NCBI GenBank assembly: GCA_027306585.1
Contig: DAHUZJ010000051.1
Coordinates: 1-64,000 of the forward strand
Reading direction: 5' to 3'
DNA length: 64,000 bases
Source of the DNA: Acidimicrobiaceae bacterium
GTDB taxonomy: Bacteria > Actinomycetota > Acidimicrobiia > Acidimicrobiales > RAAP-2
The translations under genes and the position numbers were made by a program. Below, in pieces: positions 55,128-64,000 of the stretch (the first letter of the stretch is position 1; the number at the start of each line of letters is the position of its first letter). The notes under the pieces are model-generated. The model did no database searches, had not been told where the DNA came from, and saw only the letters and a program-made list of their open reading frames with translations.

Positions 55128-57239
55128 TTAGGCGGCGGGGCCGGCGCCGCCTGTGCTCCCCGCCGGCGAGGGCGCGTCCGCCGGCGCGTCGCCCGACCAG
55201 GCCAGTTGGAGCGCCGCCAGCTCGTCCCGGAGGAGCGCCGCCTCCTCGTAGCGCAGGTCGGCGGCAGCGGCCCGCATCTCGGCTTCCAGCTGCGCCATCA
55301 GCTCGAGCGTCTCGGCCGGTGGCCCGGCCCCGGGCGCCCATCCGGCGCCGCCGACGGCCGCCCGCGTGCGCACGGTCCTCCCCACCTTGCCGCCGCGCAC
55401 CTCCGCCCGGCTGCGCTTGGCCCGGCCCGTCCCTTCGCCCGTGCCCCGGAGCCGCTCGAGGATGTCGGTGACCGCCTTGCGGATCGTCTGCGGGTCGATC
55501 CCGTGCGCCGCGTTGTGGGCGATCTGCAGCTCCCGGCGCCGCTGGGTGGTGCCCACCGCCTCGCGCATCGAGTCGGTGATGGTGTCGGCGTAGAGGACCA
55601 CCGTGCCGTCGACGTTCCGCGCTGCCCGGCCCATGGTCTGGATCAGGGCGGAGGCCGACCGCAGGAACCCCTCCTTGTCGGCGTCGAGGATCGCCACCAG
55701 GGAAACCTCCGGGAGGTCGAGCCCCTCGCGCAGGAGGTTGATGCCCACGACGACGTCGATGGTGCCGAGGCGCAGCTCGCGCAGGATCTCGACCCGGGTG
55801 ATGGTGTCGATGTCGGAGTGCAGGTACTGCACCCGGATGCCGGCGTCGGCCAGGTAGTCGGTGAGGTCCTCGGCCATCTTCTTGGTCAAGGTGGTGACGA
55901 GGACGCGCCCGCCACGGGCCACGGCGTCCTCGATCCGCGCCATGAGGTCGTCGACCTGGCCCTTGGTCGGCCGGATGACCACCTCGGGGTCGACCAGGCC
56001 GGTGGGGCGGATCACCTGCTCCACCACCTGCTCGGAGTGCTCGAGCTCGAAGGTCGCCGGGGTGGCCGAGACGAAGATGGCCTGCGGGACCCGCTCGACG
56101 AACTCCTCGAACCGCAGCGGCCGGTTGTCGAGGGCCGACGGCAGGCGGAACCCGTGCTCGACGAGCACCTCCTTGCGGGACCGGTCCCCCGCCCACTGCC
56201 CGTGCAGCTGCGGCACGGCGACATGGCTCTCGTCGATGACGACGAGGAAGTCCTTGGGGAAGAAGTCGAGCAGCGTGTAGGGCGTCTGGCCGGACTGGCG
56301 GCCGTCGAGGTGGCGGCTGTAGTTCTCGATCCCCGAGCACACGCCGGTCTCCGCCAGCATTTCCAGGTCGTGCTCGGTGCGGGCCCGCAGGCGTTGGGCC
56401 TCGAGGAGCTTGCCCTCGGACTGGAACTGGGCGAGCCGCTCGCGCAGCTCGACCTCGATCGAGGCGATGGCCCGCTGGATCGTCTGGTCGCCCGCCACGT
56501 AGTGGGTGGCGGCGAACACCACGATCTCTTCTACCTCCTCCCCCATCTCCCCCGTCAGGACGTCGAAGGGCACGATCCGCTCGACCGTGTCGCCGAAGAG
56601 CTCGATGCGCAAGGCCGACGCCTCGTAGGCCGGATGGACCTCGACCGTGTCGCCCCGGGCTCGGAACGTCCCCCGTACGAGATTGAGGTCGTTGCGGTCG
56701 TACTGGAGGTCGACCAGGCGCCGCAGGAGGACCCGCTGGTCGACGTCCTCCCCGACCCGCAGGGCGAGGATCCGGTCCCGGTACTCCTCGGGCGAGCCCA
56801 GGCCGTAGATGCACGACACGGACGCCACCACGATCACGTCGTTGCGCATCAGCAGCGACGAGGTCGTGGCGTGCCGGAGGCGGTCGATCTCGTCGTTGAT
56901 GGACGAGTCCTTCTCGATGTAGGTGTCGGTGGTGGGGAGGTAGGCCTCGGGCTGGTAGTAGTCGTAGTAGGAGACGAAGAACTCGACCCGGTTGTGGGGG
57001 AAGAGCTCCCGCAGCTCCGAGGAGAGCTGGGCGGCCAGCGACTTGTTCGGCTCGATGATGAGCGTGGGCCGCTGGGCCGCCTCGATGGTCCAGGCGATGG
57101 TGGCCGTCTTGCCGCTTCCCGTGATCCCCCGCAGGGTCTGGTAGCGATCGCCTCGCCGCACGCCCTCGGCGAGCGCGGCGATGGCCGCCGGCTGGTCGCC
57201 GGCCGGCTGGAAGGAGGAGACGACCTGCAGGGCGGGCAT
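55128..57239 (-). CDS. uvrB: Excinuclease ABC subunit B
   Basis: [109 protein letters not shown]. Confidence 0.98.
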   Translation of the reverse strand: MPALQVVSSFQPAGDQPAAIAALAEGVRRGDRYQTLRGITGSGKTATIAWTIEAAQRPTLIIEPNKSLAAQLSSELRELFPHNRVEFFVSYYDYYQPEAYLPTTDTYIEKDSSINDEIDRLRHATTSSLLMRNDVIVVASVSCIYGLGSPEEYRDRILALRVGEDVDQRVLLRRLVDLQYDRNDLNLVRGTFRARGDTVEVHPAYEASALRIELFGDTVERIVPFDVLTGEMGEEVEEIVVFAATHYVAGDQTIQRAIASIEVELRERLAQFQSEGKLLEAQRLRARTEHDLEMLAETGVCSGIENYSRHLDGRQSGQTPYTLLDFFPKDFLVVIDESHVAVPQLHGQWAGDRSRKEVLVEHGFRLPSALDNRPLRFEEFVERVPQAIFVSATPATFELEHSEQVVEQVIRPTGLVDPEVVIRPTKGQVDDLMARIEDAVARGGRVLVTTLTKKMAEDLTDYLADAGIRVQYLHSDIDTITRVEILRELRLGTIDVVVGINLLREGLDLPEVSLVAILDADKEGFLRSASALIQTMGRAARNVDGTVVLYADTITDSMREAVGTTQRRRELQIAHNAAHGIDPQTIRKAVTDILERLRGTGEGTGRAKRSRAEVRGGKVGRTVRTRAAVGGAGWAPGAGPPAETLELMAQLEAEMRAAAADLRYEEAALLRDELAALQLAWSGDAPADAPSPAGSTGGAGPAA

Positions 57240-57328
57240 CGTCGTGATCGTACCGGCGCCCCCCCGGCCGGCGGCCGGCCTCCTCGCCGCCCGCGCCCCG
57301 GAGCTCCAATCCCGCCCGCGCCCCTGCC

Positions 57329-57934
57329 TCAGCCCGCCCGGCGACCCTCGATCCAGGACCAGAGCCGGTCCACCTCGTCGGCGAGGTCGTGGCGGGACCC
57401 CGAGTTGTCCACGACGTAGTCGGCCAGGGCCAGCCGGTCCGCCCGGCCGACCTGGGCCGCTACGCGGGCTTCGGCGTCGGCCGGGTCCATTCCCCGCTGG
57501 TCCACCAGGCGGGCAACCGCCACCTCGGTCGGGCAGTCGACGACCACCACGGCGTCGAGGCCCAGGCCCGGGCGGTGGGCGGCGGTCAGCAGGGGGATGG
57601 CGAAGACGACCACCCCGTCGCTCCGGGCCAGCTCGTCCCGACGGCGGGCCATGGCTGCGCCGATGGCCGGATGCGTGATGGCGTTGAGGTCGGCCAGCGC
57701 CACCGGGTCGCCGAACGCCAGCGCCGCCAGGGCGGGTCGGTCGATCGTCCCGTCGGCGGCGACGATCCGGCCGCCGAACCGGGCCACCAGGGGAGCGTGC
57801 GCCGCGCCGCCCGGCGCCACGACCTCCCGGGCGATCACGTCGGCGTCCACCAGCACGGCGCCCCGGGCCACGAGGAGGTCGGCGACCGCCGACTTTCCGG
57901 CGCCGATGCCGCCGGTCAGGCCGAGCGCGAACAC
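57329..57934 (-). CDS. coaE: Dephospho-CoA kinase
   Basis: [83 protein letters not shown]. Confidence 0.95.
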   Translation of the reverse strand: MFALGLTGGIGAGKSAVADLLVARGAVLVDADVIAREVVAPGGAAHAPLVARFGGRIVAADGTIDRPALAALAFGDPVALADLNAITHPAIGAAMARRRDELARSDGVVVFAIPLLTAAHRPGLGLDAVVVVDCPTEVAVARLVDQRGMDPADAEARVAAQVGRADRLALADYVVDNSGSRHDLADEVDRLWSWIEGRRAG

Positions 57935-57938
57935 GAGG

Positions 57939-58796
57939 TCAGGGACGCCTCGTGCCGCCGCGCCGGGCGAGACCGGGCTGGCGGGCGCTGGCGCCGGCGC
58001 GCGGATGGCGGGCGACGGCGAAGAGGACGAGCGTGGTGTCGTCCACGTGGTCGGTCACGAACCAGTCGTCCGCCGTGATGCCGGTGGCCCCGCCACTGTC
58101 CCCGCGGGCCACCAGCCGGTAGGCCAGCGGCAGGGCGCGGGTGTACGCCCCCACGTACCATCGGCGGGGCAGCCGGTGCCGCAGGTCGAGCACGTCGAGG
58201 CGGAGCAGGCGAAGGGCCCGCGCCCGGCGGGCCGCGAAGTCGGCCTTCACGCGGTCGACGGCGTCGACGGCCCCGACCCACACGTCGTCGAAGTGGCGCC
58301 GCAGCAGCTCCTCGAGCCCGGCGCGGTCGAAGAGGTGCACGTGGAACGGGTTCTCGAAGTCGGCGGGACGGTTGGGGGTGAGGAAGAAGGCCGTGCCGCC
58401 GACGTCGAGCACCCGGGCGAGCTCGGCGGCGTGGCGGTCAGGCTCGACGAAGTGCTCGATGAGATGGGACGACGTGGCCCAGTCGAACGCCCCGTCGGCG
58501 AAGCCCAGCCGCAGGGCGTCCATCCGCGCCACGCCGAGCCCGGCGCCCCCGAAGCGACCGGCCGCGATCGCCGTTGCCTCGGCGCTGTAGTCCACGCCCA
58601 CCACCTGCCGGTCGGCGGTGGCCAGCCGCACCGACTCGAAGCCTTGGCCACAGCCCACGTCCAGGAGCCGTCCGGGACCTAGCCGCTCGAGCACCGCCCG
58701 ATAGCCGGCGTCGTGGAGGGCGAGCAGCGAATCGGGCGTCACCCCCTCCTGGGGGCGCTCGCCCGTCAGCCTCGGTGCGGGTGCCACGCCGGCCAC
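57939..58796 (-). CDS. Class I SAM-dependent methyltransferase
   Basis: LGPGRLLDVGCGQGFESVRLATADRQVVGVDYSAEA; GTG start proposed at 58796 with GGAGAGG upstream (ORF open to 58850). Confidence 0.88.
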   Translation of the reverse strand: MAGVAPAPRLTGERPQEGVTPDSLLALHDAGYRAVLERLGPGRLLDVGCGQGFESVRLATADRQVVGVDYSAEATAIAAGRFGGAGLGVARMDALRLGFADGAFDWATSSHLIEHFVEPDRHAAELARVLDVGGTAFFLTPNRPADFENPFHVHLFDRAGLEELLRRHFDDVWVGAVDAVDRVKADFAARRARALRLLRLDVLDLRHRLPRRWYVGAYTRALPLAYRLVARGDSGGATGITADDWFVTDHVDDTTLVLFAVARHPRAGASARQPGLARRGGTRRP

Positions 58797-58805
58797 CCCC
58801 CTCTC

Positions 58806-58847
58806 CGTCCGTCCACCGCCGTCCGTCCACCGCCGTCCGTCCGGCGC
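58806..58847. repeat. 14-bp tandem repeat, 3 copies, at the 5' edge of the methyltransferase ORF
   Basis: cgtccgtccaccgc x2 then cgtccgtccggcgc. Confidence 0.85.
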
Positions 58848-58938
58848 CACCTCGTCCCGCGCTGCCCGCCCGGCGCGCCGACGCCTGCGATCCCCGTCCC
58901 GGGCGGGGGCTGCTTACACTACCGAGCAACGCTCGAGG

Positions 58939-61900
58939 ATGGGACCGGTGGGCGCGGCCCAGCCGGCATGTCGCCGGCCGACGCCGGGAGGGACCACCCG
59001 GCCGACGGCGGTGGCCCCTGCGAACCCTGTGCCCATGACCACGACGACCTCCCCCGCCCCGACGGTGGGCGCCGCGCCGGCCGAGCGGCCCCGGCGTTCC
59101 GTCGGCAGGGCGGGCCGCTGGCGTCCCCGCCCGTGGGAGGTGCGGGCCGCCGAGCTCTTCGTCGTGGCCGCCGTGTGCCTCGTGCCGCTCCTCGCCGTCC
59201 GGCCGGGTGTCGTCACCTCGGACACGAAGACCTACTTGTACCTCGACCCGGCACGCTTCCTGTCGCAGGTGGCGTCCCTGTGGAACCCCACAGTGGCGCT
59301 CGGCACCGTGACCCACGAGTACGTCGGCTACCTGCTGCCGATGGGCCCGTACTACGCCGCCACCGCGGCGCTCCACGTCCCCACCTGGATCGCCCAGCGG
59401 CTGTGGCTGGGCGGCATCCTCTTCGCTGCCGGCGCCGGCGTGCTCTTCTTGTGCCGGGTGCTCGCCGTGCGCGGGCCCGGCCGGCTGGTGGCCGCACTGG
59501 CCTTCGCCCTGTCGCCGTACTTCCTCCAGTACGCCGGTCGTATCTCGGTCATCCTGCTGCCATGGGCCGGCCTGCCCTGGATGGTGGCGTTCACGGTGCT
59601 GGCGGCGCGGCGCGGCGGGTGGCGAGATCCGGCGCGCTTCGCCCTCGTGATGGCCCTCGTGAGTGGGATCAACGCCAGCTCGGTGCTCTACGTCGGCCTG
59701 GCGCCGGCCCTGTGGCTGGTCTACGCGGCGGCGGTCGAGCGGGAGGTCTCCTGGCGGAGGGCCGTCGCTGTGGCCCTCCGGGTCGGGGTGCTGGCGGCCG
59801 CCGTCAGCGCCTGGTGGATCGCCGGCCTCACCGTCGAGGCGGCCTACGGCATCGACATCCTCAAGTACACCGAGACCGTCCCGTCGACGAGCCAGACGTC
59901 CAGTGCCGCCGAGGTCCTCCGCGGGCTCGGCTACTGGTACTTCTACGGCGGCGACCGTCTCGGCCCGTGGACGCGGTCGGCCGTCCTCTACACCCAGGCG
60001 GTGTGGGTGGTCGCCCTCTCGTTCGCCGTCCCCGCGCTGTCCTTCCTGGCCGCCGCGCTCGTGCGGTGGCGGCACCGTGCCTACTTCGTCCTCCTCGTCG
60101 TGGTGGGCACCGTGTGCTCGGTCGGGGCCTTCCCGTACGCCCACCCGACCCCCGCCGGGGGGCTCCTCAAGGCCTTCATGACCGACACGACGGCCGGGCT
60201 GGCCATGCGGTCGACGGACCGAGCCACGCCGCTCGTCGTGCTGGGCCTGGCCATGCTCCTCGGGGCCGGCGCCTCCGCCGTGTGGGCTCGGCTGCCCCGG
60301 ATCGGGCTCGTGACGGGCCTGGCGGCGGCGGCGCTCGTCGTCGCCAACAACCCGGCCCTGTTCAACGGCGACGCCCAGGTGGCGAGCACCTTCCACCAGC
60401 CGGCCTCCCTGCCGTCCTACGAGCTGGCCGCCCTCCGCTACCTGAACTCGGTCAACCAGGGCACCCGCGTCCTCGCCATCCCGGGCAACGACTTCGCCGC
60501 CTACCGGTGGGGCAACACGGTGGACACGCCCCAGCCCTCGGTCCTCACCCGGCCCTTCGTCACCCGGGAGCAGCAGGTGATGGGGTCCATGGCCACGGCC
60601 GACACGCTCTACGCCCTCGACGCCCCCATCCAGACAGGCATCGAGAACTGGTCGGCCCTTGCGCCGATGGCCCGCCTCATGAGCGCCGGCAACCTGCTGG
60701 TCGAGTACGACCAGGCCTACGAGCACTACGGCACCCCGCAGCCGAAGCTCCTGGCGGCATCGCTCGCCCAGACGCCGCCCGGGCTCACCAACCCCCGTTC
60801 GTTCGGACGGCCGCGCCCCAACCTCCCGGTCATCCCCACCCTCAACGAGGCCGACCTGGCGGCGACGCCCAACCTGCCCTGGCCGTCGCCGCTCGTCACC
60901 TACACAATCCCCGGCGCCCGCCCCATCGCCCGAGGCGAGTCGGACCAGGGGGCGCTGGTGGTGGCCGGCGACGCCACAGGGCTGGAGAGCCTGGCCGGGG
61001 CGGGCATGCTCGACACGACGAGCGCCGTCTACTACGCGGGCACGCTCGACCGGCACCCCGCCGAGCTCCACCGCCTCCTCGCGGGGGGTGCCACCTTGGT
61101 GGTCACCAACAGCAACAAGGCCCGGGGCGTCCGCTGGGACACGCTGACGGCCAACTACGGCTACACGCAGACGCCGCTCGACCACCCGTCACGGACCGAC
61201 CCCAGCGACAGCCCGATCGACCTCTTCCCGGGGGCGCCCGCCGGGGCACGGACGTACGCCGCCTACACCGGGGCGCTCGACGTCACCGCTTCCTCGTACG
61301 GCAACCCCGTCTCCTACACGCCGGAGTACCAGCCGTACGGCGCCATCGACGGGAACCTCGACACGGCGTGGGAGACCGGCACCTTCCTCCCCGACCCGGC
61401 CCGCCAGTGGTGGCAGGTGCGGTTCACCGGCGGTGTGACGGCGGGACAGGTGACCCTGGTCCAGCCCCAGCAGGGGACACGGTCGCGATGGATCACCAAG
61501 GTCACCCTGCACTTCGACGGCGGGTCACCGGTCACGGCTCGGCTCGGGTCCGCCTCCCGCACGCCGGCCGGTCAGACCCTCACGTTCCCCACCCGGACGT
61601 TCCACACCCTCCGGGTCACGATCGACGCCACGAGCAACGACCACGCCGCGCCCGCCGCCGCCAGCGCCGTCGGCTTCGCCGAGGTCCAGGTGCCCGGGGT
61701 GTCGGTGACCGAGGTCACACACCTGCCAACCGACCTCCTGTCGGCGGCGGGGACGGCGTCGCTCGGCCACCGCCTCGTCGTGACCATGACACGCGAGCGG
61801 GTGTCGCCGTACCCGCCGCGGTCGGACCCCCAGCTGCGGATGGTCGACCAGTTCACGCTGCCGACGGCGCGGACGTTCACGCTGTCGGGCACTGCCAGCC

Positions 61901-63744
61901 TCTCGACCCTCATGCCCGACGACGAGATCGACCGGCTCGTGGGCATGCCCGGCACGACAGGGAGCGGCGTGGTGGCCTACTCGAGCGGGCGCCTCCCCGG
62001 CGACCTCCAGTCGACGGCCGCCGCAGCCGCCGACGGGAACCCCCAGACGGCCTGGCAGCCCGGCTTCGGCGCCGCCGCCCAGAAGGGTTCGTGGCTCCAG
62101 TACGTGCTGCCCGCGCCGATCACCTTCGACCACATGACACTGCAGGTGGTGGCCGACGGTCGGCACTCGGTGCCGACGGCGTTCACCGTCACCGCCCAGT
62201 CGGCGACAGGTGGCCACACGGTCATCCGGACCGTGACCCTGCCCCACATCGGCGACGGCACGGCCCCCGGGTCCACGGTCACCGTACCGGTGCACTTCCC
62301 GGCCGTCACCGGACAGCGGATCCGGGTCACCTTCACCGGCGTCCGGCTCGAGCGGACGACCAACTACTACTCGTCCAAGCCGACGGCCCTCCCCCTCGGC
62401 ATCGCCGAGGTCGGCATCCCCGGTTTGCGCACGCCACCGGTGCCGGCCGCCCTCCCCGGGACCTGCCAGTCGAACCTCGTCACGATCGACGGGCGGCCCG
62501 TCACAGTCCGGATCGTCGGTGCCACGGCCACCGCCCTCACCAACGGCACCGTCCAAGTGCAGCCCTGCGGCGCCGACGCCGGCGGCATCACGCTCGGCCC
62601 CGGGACCCATGTGGTGGCGACCTCCGTCGCCCACAACCCGCTCATCCCCAATCCCGTCGACTGCACCGCCACCGCCAGCTGCAGCGGATGGAACATCGAC
62701 CGGCTGACCCTCGACTCCGCTGCCGGGGGCGGTGCGGAGCCGCCGGCCGCCGGTGGGACGACACCCGGGGCGACCCTCGCCCCACCGGTCCCTGGGCCGG
62801 CCCCACGGGTGGTCACGGCGTCCCAGGCCGCCACCTCGCGGCGGCTCACCGTCTCCCGCGTCTCGTCGCCGTTCGAGCTCGTGCTGGGCGAGAGCCTCAA
62901 CGCCGGATGGCATGCCGTCGCCCACCCGGTGATCGGCGCACCCGCCGGGAGCCACTCCGTCGACCTGGGCACGCCCCAGCTGGTCGACGCCTTCGCCAAC
63001 GGCTGGCAAGTCGGTCCCGGCGCGCTCACGGCCGTCGGGGCCACCGGCGCGGGCGGGACGGGCGCCTTCACCGTCAGCCTCACCTGGACGCCGCAACGGA
63101 GGGAGTGGACCGGCCTCGCGGTCTCGGGTGCCGCCTTGGTCCTGTGCCTCCTGCTGGCGTTCCTGCCCGCCCGGCGGCGCAGCGCGGGCCGTGCCGGGCG
63201 TCGGTCGTCCTGGCGCCGGTGGCGGCGGTGGCGCCGACGGCCCCGGCACCGGGCAGCGGCCGACGCGGACGGCGTCGCCCGAGGCCCCGGCATGGCGGCG
63301 GTCGCCCGCGAGGGTCCCGTTCCCGCGGCCGCCGACGCGTCGCCGCTGCCCGGATGGCCCTTCGCCCGCCGCGGCCGGCGGCCGCGCTGGTGGACGCTGG
63401 TCCTCGTCGCCGTGGCGACGGGCGGGGTGGCCGGGGCGATCAGCACACCGCTGGTGGGCGCGGCGGCGGGCGTCGCCGTGGCCGCGGCCCTGGCGGTGCC
63501 CCAGTGCCGGGCCGTGACCGCGGGGGTGGCGGTGGGCCTGGTCGTGGCGGCCGGCGCCGTCGTCGTCGCCGGCCAGCTGCTGCACCCGGTCGCCGAGAGC
63601 TCGGACTGGCCGGCCGCCTACGCGAGCGCCGGCGTGCTCGCCTGGATGGCCGTGGCCTTCCTCGGTGCCGACGCGGTCGCGGAGCGCGGCCGGACGGCGC
63701 GGCGCCGGCGTGGAGGGGGCGGCGCCCCTCCTCCGGCCACCTGA
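58939..63744 (+). CDS. aftD: AftD-like alpha-(1->3)-arabinofuranosyltransferase family protein (GT-C membrane domain plus discoidin-like CBMs)
   Basis: VVTSDTKTYLYLDPARFLSQVASLWNPTVALGTVTHEYVGYLLPMGPYYAATAALHVPTWIAQRLWLGGILFAAGAG; two F5/8C-like modules (AIDGNLDTAWETG..., AADGNPQTAWQPG...). Start could be ATG 58939 or 59035. Confidence 0.85.
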   Translation: MGPVGAAQPACRRPTPGGTTRPTAVAPANPVPMTTTTSPAPTVGAAPAERPRRSVGRAGRWRPRPWEVRAAELFVVAAVCLVPLLAVRPGVVTSDTKTYLYLDPARFLSQVASLWNPTVALGTVTHEYVGYLLPMGPYYAATAALHVPTWIAQRLWLGGILFAAGAGVLFLCRVLAVRGPGRLVAALAFALSPYFLQYAGRISVILLPWAGLPWMVAFTVLAARRGGWRDPARFALVMALVSGINASSVLYVGLAPALWLVYAAAVEREVSWRRAVAVALRVGVLAAAVSAWWIAGLTVEAAYGIDILKYTETVPSTSQTSSAAEVLRGLGYWYFYGGDRLGPWTRSAVLYTQAVWVVALSFAVPALSFLAAALVRWRHRAYFVLLVVVGTVCSVGAFPYAHPTPAGGLLKAFMTDTTAGLAMRSTDRATPLVVLGLAMLLGAGASAVWARLPRIGLVTGLAAAALVVANNPALFNGDAQVASTFHQPASLPSYELAALRYLNSVNQGTRVLAIPGNDFAAYRWGNTVDTPQPSVLTRPFVTREQQVMGSMATADTLYALDAPIQTGIENWSALAPMARLMSAGNLLVEYDQAYEHYGTPQPKLLAASLAQTPPGLTNPRSFGRPRPNLPVIPTLNEADLAATPNLPWPSPLVTYTIPGARPIARGESDQGALVVAGDATGLESLAGAGMLDTTSAVYYAGTLDRHPAELHRLLAGGATLVVTNSNKARGVRWDTLTANYGYTQTPLDHPSRTDPSDSPIDLFPGAPAGARTYAAYTGALDVTASSYGNPVSYTPEYQPYGAIDGNLDTAWETGTFLPDPARQWWQVRFTGGVTAGQVTLVQPQQGTRSRWITKVTLHFDGGSPVTARLGSASRTPAGQTLTFPTRTFHTLRVTIDATSNDHAAPAAASAVGFAEVQVPGVSVTEVTHLPTDLLSAAGTASLGHRLVVTMTRERVSPYPPRSDPQLRMVDQFTLPTARTFTLSGTASLSTLMPDDEIDRLVGMPGTTGSGVVAYSSGRLPGDLQSTAAAAADGNPQTAWQPGFGAAAQKGSWLQYVLPAPITFDHMTLQVVADGRHSVPTAFTVTAQSATGGHTVIRTVTLPHIGDGTAPGSTVTVPVHFPAVTGQRIRVTFTGVRLERTTNYYSSKPTALPLGIAEVGIPGLRTPPVPAALPGTCQSNLVTIDGRPVTVRIVGATATALTNGTVQVQPCGADAGGITLGPGTHVVATSVAHNPLIPNPVDCTATASCSGWNIDRLTLDSAAGGGAEPPAAGGTTPGATLAPPVPGPAPRVVTASQAATSRRLTVSRVSSPFELVLGESLNAGWHAVAHPVIGAPAGSHSVDLGTPQLVDAFANGWQVGPGALTAVGATGAGGTGAFTVSLTWTPQRREWTGLAVSGAALVLCLLLAFLPARRRSAGRAGRRSSWRRWRRWRRRPRHRAAADADGVARGPGMAAVAREGPVPAAADASPLPGWPFARRGRRPRWWTLVLVAVATGGVAGAISTPLVGAAAGVAVAAALAVPQCRAVTAGVAVGLVVAAGAVVVAGQLLHPVAESSDWPAAYASAGVLAWMAVAFLGADAVAERGRTARRRRGGGGAPPPAT

Positions 63745-63796
63745 GGACGGGTTGGTCCGCGCGGAGGGGGCGGCAGGGTCGGCAGGGTCGAACGCT

Positions 63797-64000
63797 TCAA
63801 GGGGCAGGCCGATCGCCGCGCTGCCGGCGATCGGGCCGGCCCTGCGCCTCCAGGGCCAGTGCCTCCAGCGTCGTGCGGGCGGTGGCCTCCCACGTGAACC
63901 AGCGGGCGCGTTCGAGCGCCTGGCGGCCCAGGCGCTCTCGCAACGGCCGGTCGTCCAGGACGCGTGCCAGCGCGCCGACCAATCCGTCGAGGCCGTCGGC
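63797..64000 (-). CDS. Glycosyltransferase family 4, C-terminal fragment (runs off right edge)
   Basis: DGLVGALARVLDDRPLRERLGRQALERARWFTWEATARTTLEALALE. Confidence 0.75.
   Translation of the reverse strand, partial: ADGLDGLVGALARVLDDRPLRERLGRQALERARWFTWEATARTTLEALALEAQGRPDRRQRGDRPAP

Noticed and set aside
54906-57419. 837-aa plus-strand ORF
   Set aside because: Antisense to uvrB; spurious high-GC ORF.
58438-61185. 915-aa minus-strand ORF
   Set aside because: Antisense to the AftD-like gene; R/G/H-rich.
1-64000. Mobile element or prophage
   Set aside because: No transposase, integrase, phage structural gene or terminal inverted repeats recognised.
1-64000. tRNA/rRNA genes
   Set aside because: No convincing T-arm/acceptor arrangement or rRNA sequence noticed by eye; a tRNAscan-SE run would be needed to be certain.

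Overview
This 64 kb window is a high-GC, gene-dense actinobacterial-type chromosomal segment. No rRNA, tRNA, transposase, prophage or CRISPR array could be supported. From left to right it contains: an ABC-transporter ATPase fragment; a YWLVA/DGGVFAFG repeat protein; a surface-glycan/export cluster (two MurG-like glycosyltransferases, NAD-epimerase, GT4, ABC exporter, UDP-glucose dehydrogenase) preceded by PHO-box-like phased repeats; two two-component systems; a kelch-like gene split by an in-frame TAG; an SQD1-type UDP-sulfoquinovose synthase; clpS with a DUF2017-like partner; a tightly packed catabolic-looking operon (malic enzyme, dihydropyrimidinase-like, cyclase, CoA-transferase, IclR); serA; a TetR/MMPL divergent pair with a palindromic operator; a GH65 phosphorylase/beta-phosphoglucomutase pair; uvrC-rapZ; nadA; uvrA and uvrB; coaE; and a large AftD-like arabinofuranosyltransferase. 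The best candidate for an undescribed system is a three-gene, 4-bp-overlapping cassette inserted between uvrB and uvrA: a stand-alone NRPS-type adenylation enzyme whose hand-read specificity code (DHTKMGHVG-K) closely resembles the aspartate code, a zinc-ribbon threonine-synthase-like PLP enzyme, and a free carrier protein. All calls are from reading the sequence and translations by eye; no searches were run.
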